From Ischnura elegans (taxonomy: Eukaryota; Arthropoda; Insecta; Odonata; Coenagrionidae): a stretch of DNA of 64,000 bases. A program made the translations under genes and the position numbers. Below are positions 1 through 12,764 of the stretch, in pieces (position 1 is the first letter of the stretch; each line of letters starts with the position of its first letter). The notes beneath the pieces were generated by a model, which was not told where the DNA came from, made no database searches, and saw only the letters and a list, made by a program, of their open reading frames with translations. Location of the stretch: NCBI RefSeq assembly GCF_921293095.1, contig NC_060247.1, forward strand, positions 110,193,111 to 110,257,110. The letters run 5' to 3'.

Positions 1-692
1 AGTACATATACTGAGAGAGTGCTGGTTGTATCCCCTCGAAAATGACAGAATGAGTTGAAACCATGGTCGGTTGTTAAGTTTTGAATTATAAGGCTTGAAA
101 TTACCTTTTTGGTTCTTTTTTATCATTGATGAGTGAAATCAGTTTTTAAAAATCATCGATGACGAAAAACTAACGATTATAACCAAAGCAACGATTCTTT
201 TTTCACCGTAATGAGTAAAATTCGAATAAAAATTACATTTCGTAAAAAGCATTTGTTGGCCTTTCATACTCCCGCCGACGCGTCGTGGTTCACCGGGGAG
301 ACGAGGCGTGGCGCTGCCGGCAGTTCGCGGTTGGAGTGTGTGCGGAGCGACGAGACGTGAAAGGGACCAGAACGGACTCACATGTTCATTTGTATTAGCA
401 ACCAAATTTGTTCTTAAATTGTAATAAACTATCTCAAGGCACAACGACTTCGCGGCGTTATAATTATTGTCCAGCTGCAGGCGTTGTGACCTGCGTCAAC
501 AGCATTTGTTAAAAGTACAAATTACTCCAAAAGTAATTTTACGAATAATCCCATTACTTTTATTCGATTACTAACCAACACTTCATACATTTCACTATTT
601 CACCCTATTCTAATATCATGACTATACATATATGGACTCATTTACATAATCGTTGTAATCACTCCTTTTGATTTTCACTAATAAAATTCCAG

Positions 693-3600
693 GATCAAAG
701 ATTTGTGATAAAAGACTGCTTAGGACAGGACTTCTCCGATGTAGCAATGAATGCGACCATTGAGTTGTATAAGGATTCCAGATGCCCCACGTGCATGCAT
801 TCATGCAGGTGAGAAATGAATTTTAATTCACGTGTGAATCATTATCCTATTCATTTTTTTTAATTCGTGCAAATCTATATTTATGAAAGGGGATGTATTT
901 GTCTACCCGCTATGCATTTCCATACGCCTGCCTGGAATGCCACCAAAGTTAGTTCGTAGGTGCACCTCATGCTCCCTATCCCCCTCTCTGCCACTTCTGG
1001 TTGTGTTTGATGTGTCCTTTGCGTCGTTTTATCATTACCCTTTGTTACCCCAGTTCATACTACTTAACATTCTGCAGGGTTTGGTTTTCGTATGGTTTTA
1101 TGACATCCTGCCGGGTAGGCACATACATTGACACGTTAAAAGGGAAAATATACCTCAAACGATTCTACGCCAAACAAATTATTCCTCTCGGTGCGAAACT
1201 TTTTGCCGGGGTATACGTCTACACGACGTTTTTTCGTAAATACGTGCGGACACACACAGCAAACAATGCTGTGAATGCAGGGATATAAGCAGCATTCCAG
1301 GCCGCCCCCTTCATAAAAAATTATCTGAGTGTTGGTAGGATTAGTGATGAAAAATGGACTTAGGTGCCTCTTTGGGTTAGCGGCCCTTTTGGCCGCGTGA
1401 CTTGATTACAGCTTAAATCGGCCTTGTGTATACCGTCATCATGACCGCTTTGATCCTTTACTTAACCTATGCTTAAAAATTATTCCTCTAGGTGCAAACT
1501 TTATTGCAGGGGTATGAGTTCACAGGACGCGTATGGACTGCCCACGTGCGAACACACTTAATGTTTTATGTTGAGGATTTCGGTATAAGCAGACACCATG
1601 CATGGCATACGGAAATCGTATTTTTCCATTGTATACCGTTGCATATGCATACCATTATGATACCTGTTTTGTTTCTTTACCTAAAAATCCTGCTATGTAT
1701 CTATGAATTCAAAATTCTAAGTTTACCACTTCTCTGAGTACTATACCTCGCGAGCAACGCCAGGTGGCCTGCTAGTATATGTATACGTACACAAATATCA
1801 ACTTTTATGACGATTAAGCGTAATATATTAAAGTTGTAACCCTTGATTCCTGCTTTGGGAAAGGTATAGATTAAACTTAAGTTCTTGCCAAAATTCAGAG
1901 TAGTGATTTGGCCGTTTCTGACCCGCGTTTTCACGATTTTTTTTATCATTTAGACATTTGTTTTTGTGAACATCTGAGATTATTTTAATACACATACTAC
2001 ATTCATACAACAGAATTCTCCACTAAGGGGACAAATTAAGGCATTTGTCCTGCTTTTCTGACTTCTTTCCACTGAGTGCCTAGCCTCGAGCGTGTTTGAA
2101 CCTGATTATTTCTAATTTTATTTTATTCAGTACATATTGACCTTCTTTATAGTTTACCCATTGGTTATGGACACAGATAGGCCCTTGATTGATAAAATGA
2201 AGTGAATAATAGAGCCTGAAGTTAACAATTAAGGATGAAAACATATATTCCTTTTACTGTTTTCATCTTTGATTTCATCACATTGGAGTATAATAAATAA
2301 TATTCATCCAAAAAAATTATCAAAAATTTCTACCTAAAGTATTAATACATTTCAAAACTGAGGCATCATTTTATTAATAAAAAACGAATATCTGGTTTAG
2401 TAAGATAGTAAGTGATAAATAAGCTCTACGTGTGCCAACTTTTAGGAAAACTGGTCCAAATACAGCACGGTATTCGACGTGACATAAAAACTGCTTATTT
2501 TTTACCTAACATATCATTGAATGGTTCGATTCTTCAAAAGGTATCCCGTCAATATTTGCTGGAAACTATTTAAAACTTATGTTACTGCCATCAAAGTTTA
2601 CTTAATATTGAAAACACCCATTTTCCCTTGTTTTCTCTCATTTTTCCATAATAATGAACGTGACTATTTACATTTTTTTCAGCAAAGTGGACGAAATACA
2701 CCGCTGCATAGGAGAGTCTTGGGATGTCCTGCCTCTTCCTTCAAATAAATCAGCGGAAATGGTTCCCTTCGTACGAAGTTTGGTCGAAGAAGGTTTTCAC
2801 ACCCTCTGCGAAAATCGTGCTGCAATGTTCAGAAGTACAGATTATTCTTATCCAAATATTTACTTGGAATATTTTTAATTCAAGAAAAAATTTGTCTAAT
2901 ACAGGGTTTGTCCAATGAATTTCCTGATTGTGTATATGCGATAAAGCTGCTGGTTAAACACAAAGCTATCTTACTCCAAGACTCCGGATTACACAAAACG
3001 GTTATCCACGCAAGAGTTTTTCGTCTCTAGCATACTTTGTGGCATAAGCGACGGTAGTCGAACTTACAAAGTCACTGTCACTAAAGCCCATTTTACACGG
3101 TGATTTTAGATTCACAATATCACATGAACACTATGGCAAAACACTCCTTCCGCGACGACAATCGAAACGTTCCGATCTTGCACGACTGGGCAAAACGGAA
3201 ATATATTTGAAAAGGTATATAGTATATTTCATTTTAACGTTGGCCTCTACGTGGGATGAACTATTATTGTTCGACGTTTATGTGAACAACGCAAAAGTCT
3301 CATGACGACATTCCCAGCAGGAGGACAACATGCTGAAGAATAAAAGTTCATTTCAGGTTGCATTAAAATCGAAAAGAAATTACACCAGAGTTGGGATTTT
3401 AAGCCGTTTTTCATGCAAGGGCAATAAATTGATTTCACATCGTCCGGAAAGCCACAATGCTCAACGTAATTTTAGCACCACATCAATAAAACTAATTAAT
3501 AAAATATACAACTCAAAGGGCAATAATAATTATTGGTTAAATAGTTCAATCAATAAAAGCGTTTTTTGACATCTTTAATTTGGACGAGTGTGTCATTTAT

Positions 3601-5283
3601 TTGGTTCGTAATACAGTATTCTATTTACTCCCAAGGGTCCAGAGGGATTTATCCGGCGAGACGCATGCGGCCCGGGGCCCGCAGGTTGAATACCCTTGCA
3701 CCTCCGTATATAAGCGTTGGGAAAATCAAATAACTAAAAAAGACCAGAGGTCTGAACGTACCATAATTTTGCGCTCCCGTTGCGCGAAGGAAAAATTAGT
3801 ACTGTTGGAAACTTATTGAACGCACCCTGAATGTAAGAGAGGAGAAATAATCGTAGCCCTTCTTTATTATTCAAATTTTGTATCTTTCTCTCTTCATCTC
3901 TCCCTATAACTTGCTGTTGCACTCGCAGTGATCCTTGAACAAGAAAACTACGACTGTCTTATGGGTGCCTGGCGCACTTGCTCGGAAATTGTGAAAGGAT
4001 GGGAGGATTTAGACCTCATCGCTTTCTGCGAGATCACAGACAAACCGGAGCTGGATCCTTTCTCTAAGGACACCATTTGCCAGTGAGTATGGCATACGAA
4101 GGTGTCATATGCCAAGGCCTTTGACTGTTAACCTATCGGTTACCTTAATTTGATGTACACGTCCAGCTTGACAGTTAGTTTTTGCTACAGATAACTCCTT
4201 TAAACTTTATACATTTATCTCGAAATTTTAATGGTGTACGAAATGTATTACTATCACCATTTCAACATTTGCATATGTGTTAAATTGCAAATTTTGTACC
4301 TTTTCATTAGAAGGTACCGCAAACCAGTAGACTGTGGTCAATTTGAAAATTTCACCTCGGATCGTTCTCTAATGCAAATTTTCTTCTAATTGAGAAATAA
4401 GAAAATACTCACAAACATTTACACTATGGGTGTATTCTGAAAATTCGAAAGTGATGCGGGAGTAATGCCTACGTCACCTAAAAATGCAAAATACCGATCG
4501 AAAGGCAGCAATGTGTCAATGAGATGATGTGAAATTAAGTGATAATTTCAAAACATAAAAAGATCCTCATGTTGCCTATGTCGAATTAATATATAGCCAC
4601 CACCCAAAGTATGACTGAAAAGTTAACAAAAAAATCTGTTGCAGAAATATTTCCTTTCACAAATTTTTGTTTAAATCAGAGCATTTTTTTATAATCAGAC
4701 AGATATTATGTCATTAGCAATACCTCTAATCGGAGGGTTATTTCCAATCTTTGCCACTAGATAAAGGCTTTAATTAGTGACTTTACAGTTAGGGCCGTAC
4801 TCATAATCACGGCTTTAGTATTTGCTTGATGAATATCGTCTCAGAAATGGGCTTATACGAAAATTCAGCTTCATAATCAAGGCACCTTCGTCGAGACGAC
4901 CTTCTTTGTTGACTATGAAAGCGGCAACCAAATGAGCTCGCCTTGGCCAATAATGCGGTTTTAATCAAGATGGTCTCAAGTGTACAATAAAGACGCGACT
5001 ATGAATTCGGCCTTTAGTGTTAATTATTACTGACTTTTCAAATATCCGTTGACATTATGCCCAATGAATCGACTTCACCTCATTTTGAATGCATTTATTT
5101 GCCACTTCAATGTGTTCATTTGCACAAAATATTATTCATTTCAGGAAATTCAAGAACTTCTTTGAATGCGGATTGGAAGAAACCAGAATATGTACGGAGG
5201 AAGTCAAAACTTCTCTCAATCAAGTCATATCTATGTGGAGAAGTCAGCCTTTTTGCTCGAAATTCTATCACACAGAGGAATGA
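693..5283 (+). CDS. Gene A: 14-cysteine secreted glycoprotein (27 kDa hemolymph glycoprotein-like), 5' partial
   Basis: Four exons are visible: 693..808, 2683..2834, 3929..4082, 5145..5283 (stop TGA 5281-5283), with AG acceptors and GT donors and phases 0/2/1/2 that keep one frame open for 186 codons. Exons 1-2 (signal peptide and first cysteine) must lie left of position 1. Exon 3 carries the CPTC..SC cluster, exon 4 a helix-rich segment ending in TLC, exon 5 four cysteines (DC, RTC, AFC, TIC), exon 6 three (FEC, RIC, PFC). Sequons NAT and NKS are kept. Lengths match gene C exon for exon, and introns and 3' flank also align with C, so A and C are recent duplicates. The exon 4 donor (A|GTACAG) is weak but sits where C uses an equally weak one. 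By analogy with DUF1397 proteins it would be an extracellular hemolymph protein of unknown biochemical role. The exon structure is firm; the family name is inferred. Confidence 0.85.
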
Positions 5284-5438
5284 AAAACCAACTATGTAAA
5301 TACACAATTCACATGAGATTTGGTGGCCTCGTATCGCAGCATATTGAACCATAAAGACTCTTAATAACCCCTTCCTTGTTGTACACTCGTCTGTTCAACC
5401 TCAGATTCCTCAAATTTGTAAAGTTGAATGATACTGTC

Positions 5439-5444
5439 AATAAA
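5439..5444 (+). promoter_or_regulatory. Polyadenylation signal of gene A
   Basis: AATAAA lies 156 bases after the gene A stop codon, in a flank that aligns with the 3' flank of gene C, which has AATAAA at 43350-43355. The conserved position supports use as the 3' end signal. Confidence 0.55.
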
Positions 5445-6205
5445 AGGCGACATTGAAATAAAAAAACTTACATATCAGTAAGCGTATAAAAATGTTGTGA
5501 TTATTGTCAAATTTAATCTCATCAATTAAAAAAACCGCTTAAAGATGCCTAAAAAATTAACTTTACAATGTTTATTTTTCCTAGTTGCTACATTTTATTA
5601 AAATACCCTCCGCATTTTTCGACTGTACCCCGGGAAGAAGGCTAGCACTAAAAGGGTTAATATCTTTGCACACAATCATACTGTAATAAATTCCCCATTT
5701 ATTGATTCATTCCCCTCATCAGAAGCCCCTGCCTGCAGCGCACTATATATAAGTATGGATACTCGCAGTATTACCCATTAATATATCCACGCGATTTCTT
5801 CATTGTGTGACAGGAGTTAGCTCTCACCAAACACATGTATTCTGATGACTACTGCAGTGCTCAGGTCCAAATAGAAATATAGCTAAAACTTATGCCCTGC
5901 AGTACTCAAATCCAGGTGGTGATACAGTTAGACTTACGGCATGCAAGAAAGACTGCGTGCATATCGGCCATTATAAAATTTTGGGAATATTATTCATTAA
6001 TATAAGGTAAACGCATAATGACGTTAAAATTTCGGGACAGTCATTTTCTGCACCATATATTTATCGTGAAAAGCTCTGTTAAAATCTCCCCAGCGAATTT
6101 ATTTTATAGTTTTTAATTTCCAAATTCCCAGCTTTACGGCTGTTTCATAGGCGATTCTGGAACAGTTGATTGCTGCTCTGAGATTAGAGTCAAATGAAGA
6201 CATGG
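5445..6205 (+). repeat. 3' flank of gene A, duplicated downstream of gene C
   Basis: This stretch aligns with 43356-44237 behind gene C, for example through the shared AAAACTTATG and TTTACGGCT blocks. Homology stops at about 6205/44237, which marks the 3' edge of the A/C duplication unit. The C copy has a 325-bp insertion at 43742-44066 that A lacks. No gene is seen here. Confidence 0.6.
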
Positions 6206-6622
6206 GCGTAATCAGTGACTAAGTGAGCGTGGTGTCGCTCAGTTACTCACTGCTCGCGACATGACGTCATGAAATTGAGTGATGTAACATCATGAAACTA
6301 CGCCACGTAATGTCAAGGTGCTAATCCCTCACCGGTTTTGAGAGCAAGGAAAAAACACTCTGTCCTAATCACCAGAACAAAGAATAATAAGTGACAGTGA
6401 AATAAACTTAGTTCTGAAGTTCATAATTCAATTTCATGAAATAATATACATCATTCATGCTTGATCTCCACATCAGTGAATCCAAACTGGAGAAAAGATT
6501 TAGGCAACCAAACACGGGCTTACGGATTTCAACGAACGTAACTTTTCCCTGATAAAGAGTACGCAAAGTTCGCGATGCGTAAACCTTGGAGGCCCAAGTT
6601 CACGACCTCATTTAGCCCGGTC
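6206..6622 (+). repeat. Dispersed ~430-bp repeat, copy 1
   Basis: A direct repeat of 15197-15632: both start near GGGCG..ATCAGTGA, contain a CATGA/TCATG-rich segment and CAGTTACTCACTGCTCGCGAC, and end with CTTGGAGGCCCAAGTTCACG followed by ACCTCATT. No inverted termini or ORF are seen. Probably a non-autonomous mobile element of unknown class. Confidence 0.6.
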
Positions 6623-8054
6623 AAAATAGACATTGACCATCGCATAAATTGCCAACAAGCTGAAAATTTGCATGAACCTCAAGGATACCACTCTAATGAA
6701 ATCCTGAAAAGTCCCCATCGATCCCGTGCGTGCAAAAATTTTATTCAAGGTAAAAGGTCACAAAAATGAGTTTTTTTTGTCCAAACGGTTAGTTTTATGA
6801 TAAAATTGCTCCGATCAAAATTGTAGATCAGAAAATTGTCTACGAAATTGTCTCTTCACTTTTTTCTCTAAGATTTACCGTTTCTGAGAAAAAGCCATTC
6901 GAATGTAGGCTGGAGATGAGATAAAATGTCGTCGATAGAAATTACCTTTCCTTTAAATTCAATACGCTCGTTGGTTGCCAAAATAAAGTGAGATTAATTT
7001 ATCGTCTGTAAATTTAAAACTCGCCTCTTTATTTTGAATATTTCGCGATTTTGAATTGGCGGCTACGAAAAAATAACTAAATCTCTCTCTTCACTGTGCG
7101 AGCAGTTTTTAAAGGGACCTCCGCTTTCTTACTCTTGGAAGAAAAAAAAACCTCCTTCCGCCTGGCCGGCTTGCCGTTATCTCTCCCGCGGCAAAGAAAA
7201 AATATATTATTTTCTTATTTTTCGCTTATCTTTTTCGTCCTCGCGGCATTGTCCGCCAGCCTTTTGTTTTCAATTCCCTACGCGCTTCCTTATGTATGAC
7301 CTATCCCAAACTAGTGAGAGAGAATGATTTATTTTTAAAACAAATTTAATAATGTTTGCGTATTACTCTACAAGCATTCGAGATTTCATTGATTTAGAAG
7401 CAGACTAACCTCTACTTTTGAAATCCCATTCCCAGAAAAGAATGCGAATAGTATCGTCTCTCTCCTCGTGAATGCAAACGGGGTTGACGGTTTTAGTGAT
7501 CGTGGGACAGCGTCGGTTTGGATGGGTAATGTCCGGTGCTGTGTTGACCGGCAGAACCCAGAGCTCCCTCAGCTTCTCTCCTTCTCAGATGCATCTATGA
7601 GGGAAGAAAAACCAAACTGACCGACGAAGACAAAACATCCTCTGGAAGCACGCCTTGGCCTGGGGAACGATGAACGGCTTCTAGTTATGGAGTTATTAAA
7701 GGAGGGGTGGTAGGTAGTGAGAGAGAATACCTTCCCCCCTCAGCCCGAATTCTCCCCTCAATCTTCCCGGTTTCTCCTCCCGGTCTTGGCCATTCTCGGC
7801 CAAATACCGGGAGCATAATGCGTAGGGACTTGAGGTGGATAACCGGTCATTTGACCGGGGCCAGGAGCCAACTCTCGCGCCCTTTAAGGGGGGTCCTGGG
7901 TCTCCTCCGCCCCCTCCTCCGGCTGGGCTTCCCCTCCAACGGCCCCTTCGGCGTCCTCCTCCCCCGTCACCGAGGGCGACCCGTCAGAAGTCGAGGTGGA
8001 TGATTGTGCCCGTTGGGGGTCTCGTTCTGGCCGTGGGGAGTCGGGCCATGTTGC
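6623..8054. other. Intergenic; GC-rich low-complexity patch, no gene recognised
   Basis: 6623-7430 shows no recognisable gene or repeat structure. 7700-8054 is unusually GC-rich, with opposing open frames on both strands (+ 7835-8095, - 7884-8084) of proline/glutamate-rich composition. The - frame resembles the low-complexity start of a retroelement ORF1/gag but I cannot assign it. It directly abuts the 3' end of the LINE at 8055. Confidence 0.4.
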
Positions 8055-11000
8055 AGGGGGTGTTAGGACACCAGCCATATACACATAAGAAATGAAGTGC
8101 TCTAACGAAGTTGGGACTAGCGTTTATTAAAGTCCTTTATGGTTCGGGGAAAAAACGAATGCCCATATCTATCGGTTCGGCAAAAGATCTCTCTTAATTT
8201 ATCTCTTCTATAGGACCTGGAAATATAGTGTGGCTCTAATATTATGTTCTCTATGTCGCTCTTAGCCTATCCTAATATAAGCATAGCGCGCAGCCTCTGA
8301 GTCTCCCGCGGCTCCCATCCTAATGCGTTTAACATCTGGGTAACGCTGTCTGTACGTCTGTAACCGTTTTTGACGAACAGCGTAGCCTTCTTTTGTATTT
8401 TATTCAGTTCGTGGATTAAGTCTTTCTGAACCAGAATCCATACGCTCGCTGCATATTCAAGATCCGGTCGGACGAGTGCGAAATAGCACCTTTCTTTTAT
8501 TTTCTCATCCGAAAATCTTCCCACAATACGCTTGTCGAATCCTAATTTCTTCAGGGCTATGCCACAAATATTCCTTAAATGTGTTCCCCACGAGAGGTTC
8601 GAGGTTATTGTAACTTCCAGGTACTTTACTTCGTGTGTTGCCTTTATGTTAATACCATCCACTGCATAAACATGATTATAGTTGGACGAATTCCGCAAGA
8701 AATGTATCGCCATGCATATGCTCAGATTATGTTCGAGTCCCCACTCTTAGCTCCACATATGAACGTTGTTTAAATCCTATGATAGAATTTCATAGTCAGA
8801 GTGATCGCTAATTTCGCGATAGATGACAGCGCCGTCAACTGCTAATGGGGGAGCAGAGATCATTAATGCATGTAATGAACAACAGGGGGCCGATCACGCT
8901 TCATTATGGAAAACCTGATGTAACTTTTACTACTTCAGAGCTAACTCCGTCGAGAACTACTTTTTGTTTACGATCTCTGAGAAAGTCGCGTATCCAGTTT
9001 ACCACTGTTACGTTTAATCCGCATGACTGTAATTTGCATAAAAGTTTGCTGTGGATACCGTGTCGAAAGCTTTCTTAAAATCTAGAAATAATGAGTCAAC
9101 TTGTCTTTTCGATTCACCAGATTTTACAACGCCGTGAAGAAAAAGCGCGAGCTGTGTTTCGCATGATCTACTTTTTCGGAATCCGTGATGATAGTCATGG
9201 AGGAAGTTACGTCTGTCCAAGAAAGTCATGATATTGCTAACGACGATATGCTCAAGTATCTTGCCTATAATCGATTTTAATGAAATCGGACGGGAGTTGC
9301 CTGGGTCATGTCTGTTTCCCTTTTTAAATATGGGTGTAACCCTTGCAGTTTTCCAGTATAGCGATAACTTTCCTTAGGAAAGTTACTTCTTGAATATCAT
9401 ATCTGAGGAAGGTGCGATCTGAAGAGCTAACTCCTTGAGGACACGCGCGGGTAATCCTTCCGGACCCGGAGATTTACTATTCTTAATCGATTGTAGTTGT
9501 ATAGTTATCCCATCAAGTTGTATAGAGATTTCTTCCATCGGTTCCTCAGTGCATGGGTTGTCTAAATTAAATTGAGTATCGTCAGTAGTGTACACACTTA
9601 CGAAGTGGGAATTTAACGTATTAGCTTTGTCGATATTTTCAGTGACAAGTTTACCAACTTTATCAAACAACGAATCTACGGTTGAATATTTTCTCTGAAG
9701 CTCTCTTGCGTACGACCAATAGGATTTCGGATTTTCTTCGAGTAATTCACCGAGTACTTTTTTCTTGAACTTTTGCATTGCAGTTCGCATTGATTTCTTG
9801 GTTATTGAGCGTTGTGCAGTGTAACTTTCGTTAGCTTCAAGTTCCTTCGATTTATTATCCAACGTAATGGATTTTCTGTACACGTTGTATAGTTTTCTCT
9901 GTTTCCTAAGTTCCTTTCTGACATCGATGTTGTACCAGCGTGGTTCCTTATAATCACATTTCAGTTTTTGCGGAATATGTTCGTTGATTTCTTGGCGCAG
10001 AATTTCTGAAAAGCATTTCCATGCTACACCTGTGATTTTTTCCTTTGATGTAGCTACAAATTTTTTGCAGGAGTCATTGAGCATCTCGCCAAATTTAGTG
10101 ATGTTGCATTTATCAAATAAGTAAATATTGCGTTTTGGTTTTACGGCTGACACAAAATCAATTTTTAACATTGCAAAGATTACTTTGAGATTGCTTATAC
10201 CGTAAATAATATCGACTTATTTTATCAACTTAGGATGGCTTACTGCTAAAAGGTCTAATATCTTATTTCCTCTCGTAGGCTTGTCAACTAATTGGGCGAG
10301 AGAGTGATTTACAAGTACGTTGAGTAAGATCTCGCTTATTTCTCTACTCCTTGAATTCGGTTTTACAGTATAAGTATCCCAGTTTATAGATGGAAGATTA
10401 AAATTTCCCCCGATACTATTACACTTTTACTGTCTCTCTGAGTAAATGCGGATATTTGATTTTCTAGTTGGTAGATAATATCGTCTTCGGAGTTTGGAGG
10501 TCTATAAAAGGAGCAAACATGAATAATCCTTTTTTTTCGTTGTTCAATTGTGCACTGTACGCTTTCTATTTCGTTGTCAATTATTTCGTGGGCGGCGCTG
10601 TGCAAATGTGATTTAACTGCTATAAAAATTCAGCCACTTGTACTAATGCGTTAATCGAATTTGTAAATTTTATATTCTGGAGGAAAATTTCGCTGTGGCT
10701 TATATCTTCCATAAGCCAGCTGTCTGTCCCCATGACCACGTCTGCATCCTGAAAAATATGCTCCATTTCGGCGCGCTTGCTTTTACGCTATGGCCATTAA
10801 CTACAACAAGGTTAATGATATACTTTGTAGTTTGAGTTTCGGTTGGTTCTTTTCCAAGCTTTTGCGTACTCAGCGCATGAATTTTATAGGCAGTGCTAAT
10901 AATTTTTGAAATATGTCTTTTTTCTCTGGAGCACGTGTGATGGGAATATGGACGCTATTGTCCGGCGTTACCGCTCCTAAGCTTACTTTCTTGTGAATAC
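8055..11000 (-). mobile_element. Degenerate non-LTR retrotransposon (Jockey/CR1-like LINE), ORF2 remnant
   Basis: Read on the - strand, fragments appear in the order of a LINE ORF2: AP endonuclease pieces around 10900-10384 (a DADVVMGTDSWL-like segment and FYRPPN at about 10500), a lysine-rich linker at 10171-9383 ending in SPGPEGLPARVLKE, the reverse transcriptase start with HHGFRKSRSCETQLAL and LDFKKAFDTV at 9229-9062, and the C-terminal thumb at 8713-8267. The catalytic FADD position near 8835 now reads AVDG and several frameshifts separate the parts, so it is dead. The 3' end (near 8055) has the GTGTCCTAACACCCCCTGC tail motif that recurs at 12500 and 16560. Clade assignment is tentative. 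Confidence 0.85.
8267..10171 (-). pseudogene. LINE reverse transcriptase and linker fragments
   Basis: Three separated open segments (9383-10171, 9014-9229, 8267-8713) together cover the linker, RT fingers/palm and thumb of a non-LTR retrotransposon ORF2. They are in different frames and the active-site aspartates near 8835 are lost. The 262-codon linker segment is the longest uninterrupted frame in the intergenic region between A and B, but it is not a host gene. Confidence 0.8.
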
Positions 11001-11999
11001 TTTCGCAATGCGGATTTCCTCGGAGGCTAAAATATGTATGCTTGTTATTAATGCCATATAGCTAACAAGTGCACATAATGCCAATTTTAAAAGATGATTC
11101 GCGCTGTTGACTGTAGTTCCTGCCTTGTTGCCAATACTCGATTGCAGTAGAAATATATCTAAACAAACCTTCCTTAAAAGAAAGGTAGGTAAAAATGATT
11201 TTATTTTCATTGTTTGTGATGGCGATAATACTTTATCTATTTTTTACGTTCTGTTTTCTGTTTATATCCTTTTTAATGTGCACTGTTATCCGTGAGCTGG
11301 TGCATTAAAGGTAGTGACTAATAACATATGCAGGCTAAGTGCAATTTTAGGTATTTATTGTTCAATTATTTGTCTCACGAAAATCACGTTTCATTGAGTG
11401 ACTAAGTTAAAAATATCGAAATCTGACATTTATAAGCTCCCCAGTCAATTTTACTGCGCATTATATTGGATATCAAATATGTAAGGAGATGTTTTGATGA
11501 TGAAAGAGAGATATTCCTAAACTGGTGTCATTCGCGAACATGATAAATAATCTTTCGATAAAATTCGTCATACTAGGCCTAATTCATGCTAAGGATCTAC
11601 ACTTTGCGCATTTGCAATGGATATTGATATTCAGTTCCTACGTAATTCTGTTGTTTATACCATCCTCTCTTAAGCTTACGAAAGGAAACCGCAGTCACAC
11701 CTTAGTCAAGTTTCAAGATTTTGGGTTGAGTATTGTGAAAAATGACTATGGGAGGAAAATATTTCATTTGCTCACGCTTAGTCGGGTTTATTATGCCTTT
11801 CATCTTATTTGTTTTATCAAATTGATGGGTGCCTTATTAACAGTATTTATCAAACTACATTTATCAAAATTATTTTGTCAAAGTAACAGAAATATGTAAT
11901 GCTTGACATAAATCCTAATTGCAATGAGCTCGATCAGAAACTTGTATTCCTAACTGTACTTTTTGTAGAGTTCATTTGCTTTATGTAATGCTTTATTCA
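11001..11999. other. Intergenic, no feature recognised
   Basis: AT-rich sequence between the LINE and the piggyBac-like element. The only long frame (11525-11899, +, 124 codons) is hydrophobic and AT-driven, with no recognisable family, splice context or paralogous exon similarity. The first ~300 bases may be the 5' region of the LINE. Confidence 0.4.
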
Positions 12000-12435
12000 T
12001 TAACACTAAGAGGACGGGAGTTTCGCGCTACCTAGAAGGACGGCTAGGGGTCATTTGACCCGTAAAATGTATTTTGGAATAAAACGCCTAATTTTCAACT
12101 AATATTTAGTTTAATCGTATTAATTGTTGAATCAGTGCATTAAAAACACTGTTTAACATTATTAAATATTTTTTCCATCGTCAAAAGTTAATAACAATTA
12201 TTTTAAAGAATCATGAATTAAACCGTAGGTATGTAGTAGTCGATTGCAAATCAAATAATGAAAATGCATACACTCAATACAAAAGTTGTGTTACATGTTT
12301 AAACAATAGGGGTACTGGATTTACAGAATTTGCATTAAAATTTTTTAAACTTATTACTTTGTTGTAAATCTCAGACAGACAGTATTTTTTCATCGCTGTT
12401 TCCACAAAATATTTTTTTGCGCTGAATGCGTTCAT

Positions 12436-12535
12436 TGGACGATTTATTCATCTACATCTAAATACACACATTTACCCGCAAGCCACTTAAAAGCGAGTGG
12501 CAGGGGGTGTTAGGACACCAGTCATTTGCACATGA
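12436..12535 (-). repeat. LINE/SINE tail fragment
   Basis: Contains CATCTACATCTAAATACACA, a CCGCAAGCCACTT..AAGCGAGTGG dyad and the GTGTTAGGACACC motif that also ends the LINE at about 8060. A short dispersed copy nested in the piggyBac-like element. Confidence 0.5.
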
Positions 12536-12575
12536 AATGGAATTTGGAAAATGGAAAGGAAATTGGTGCAATGAT

Positions 12576-12764
12576 TCAATTTGATGGTATTTGGCACCTT
12601 TGTCTTTTCTGTGCCCGTGGAGATATGGCTGTTGGATTTGGACACGTGTAAATAAATTGATACATGCTATCCATCATATCTACTCCCACTTTGTTTTTAT
12701 TATGAAATAGGATGGTCTCTGGTATTCTTTTATTCGTTTCGGAAAAAGTGTCGTCTGAGATCAT
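12576..12764 (-). pseudogene. piggyBac transposase fragment
   Basis: The segment KRIPETILFHNKNKVGVDMM matches the piggyBac transposase signature (K-P-x-x-I-x-x-[YF]-N-x-x-K-x-G-V-D-x-x-D) that surrounds the last catalytic aspartate. The frame loses similarity soon after YTC and stops. An acidic N-terminal-like segment is seen further upstream at 13340-13200. Most of the catalytic core cannot be found. Confidence 0.7.

Noticed and set aside
7707-8095. Proline-rich ORFs in the GC-rich patch
   Set aside because: Open on both strands because of GC composition; not supported as a gene, at most a retroelement ORF1 scrap.
11525-11899. 124-codon hydrophobic ORF
   Set aside because: AT-driven composition, no motif; probably chance in TE-rich spacer.
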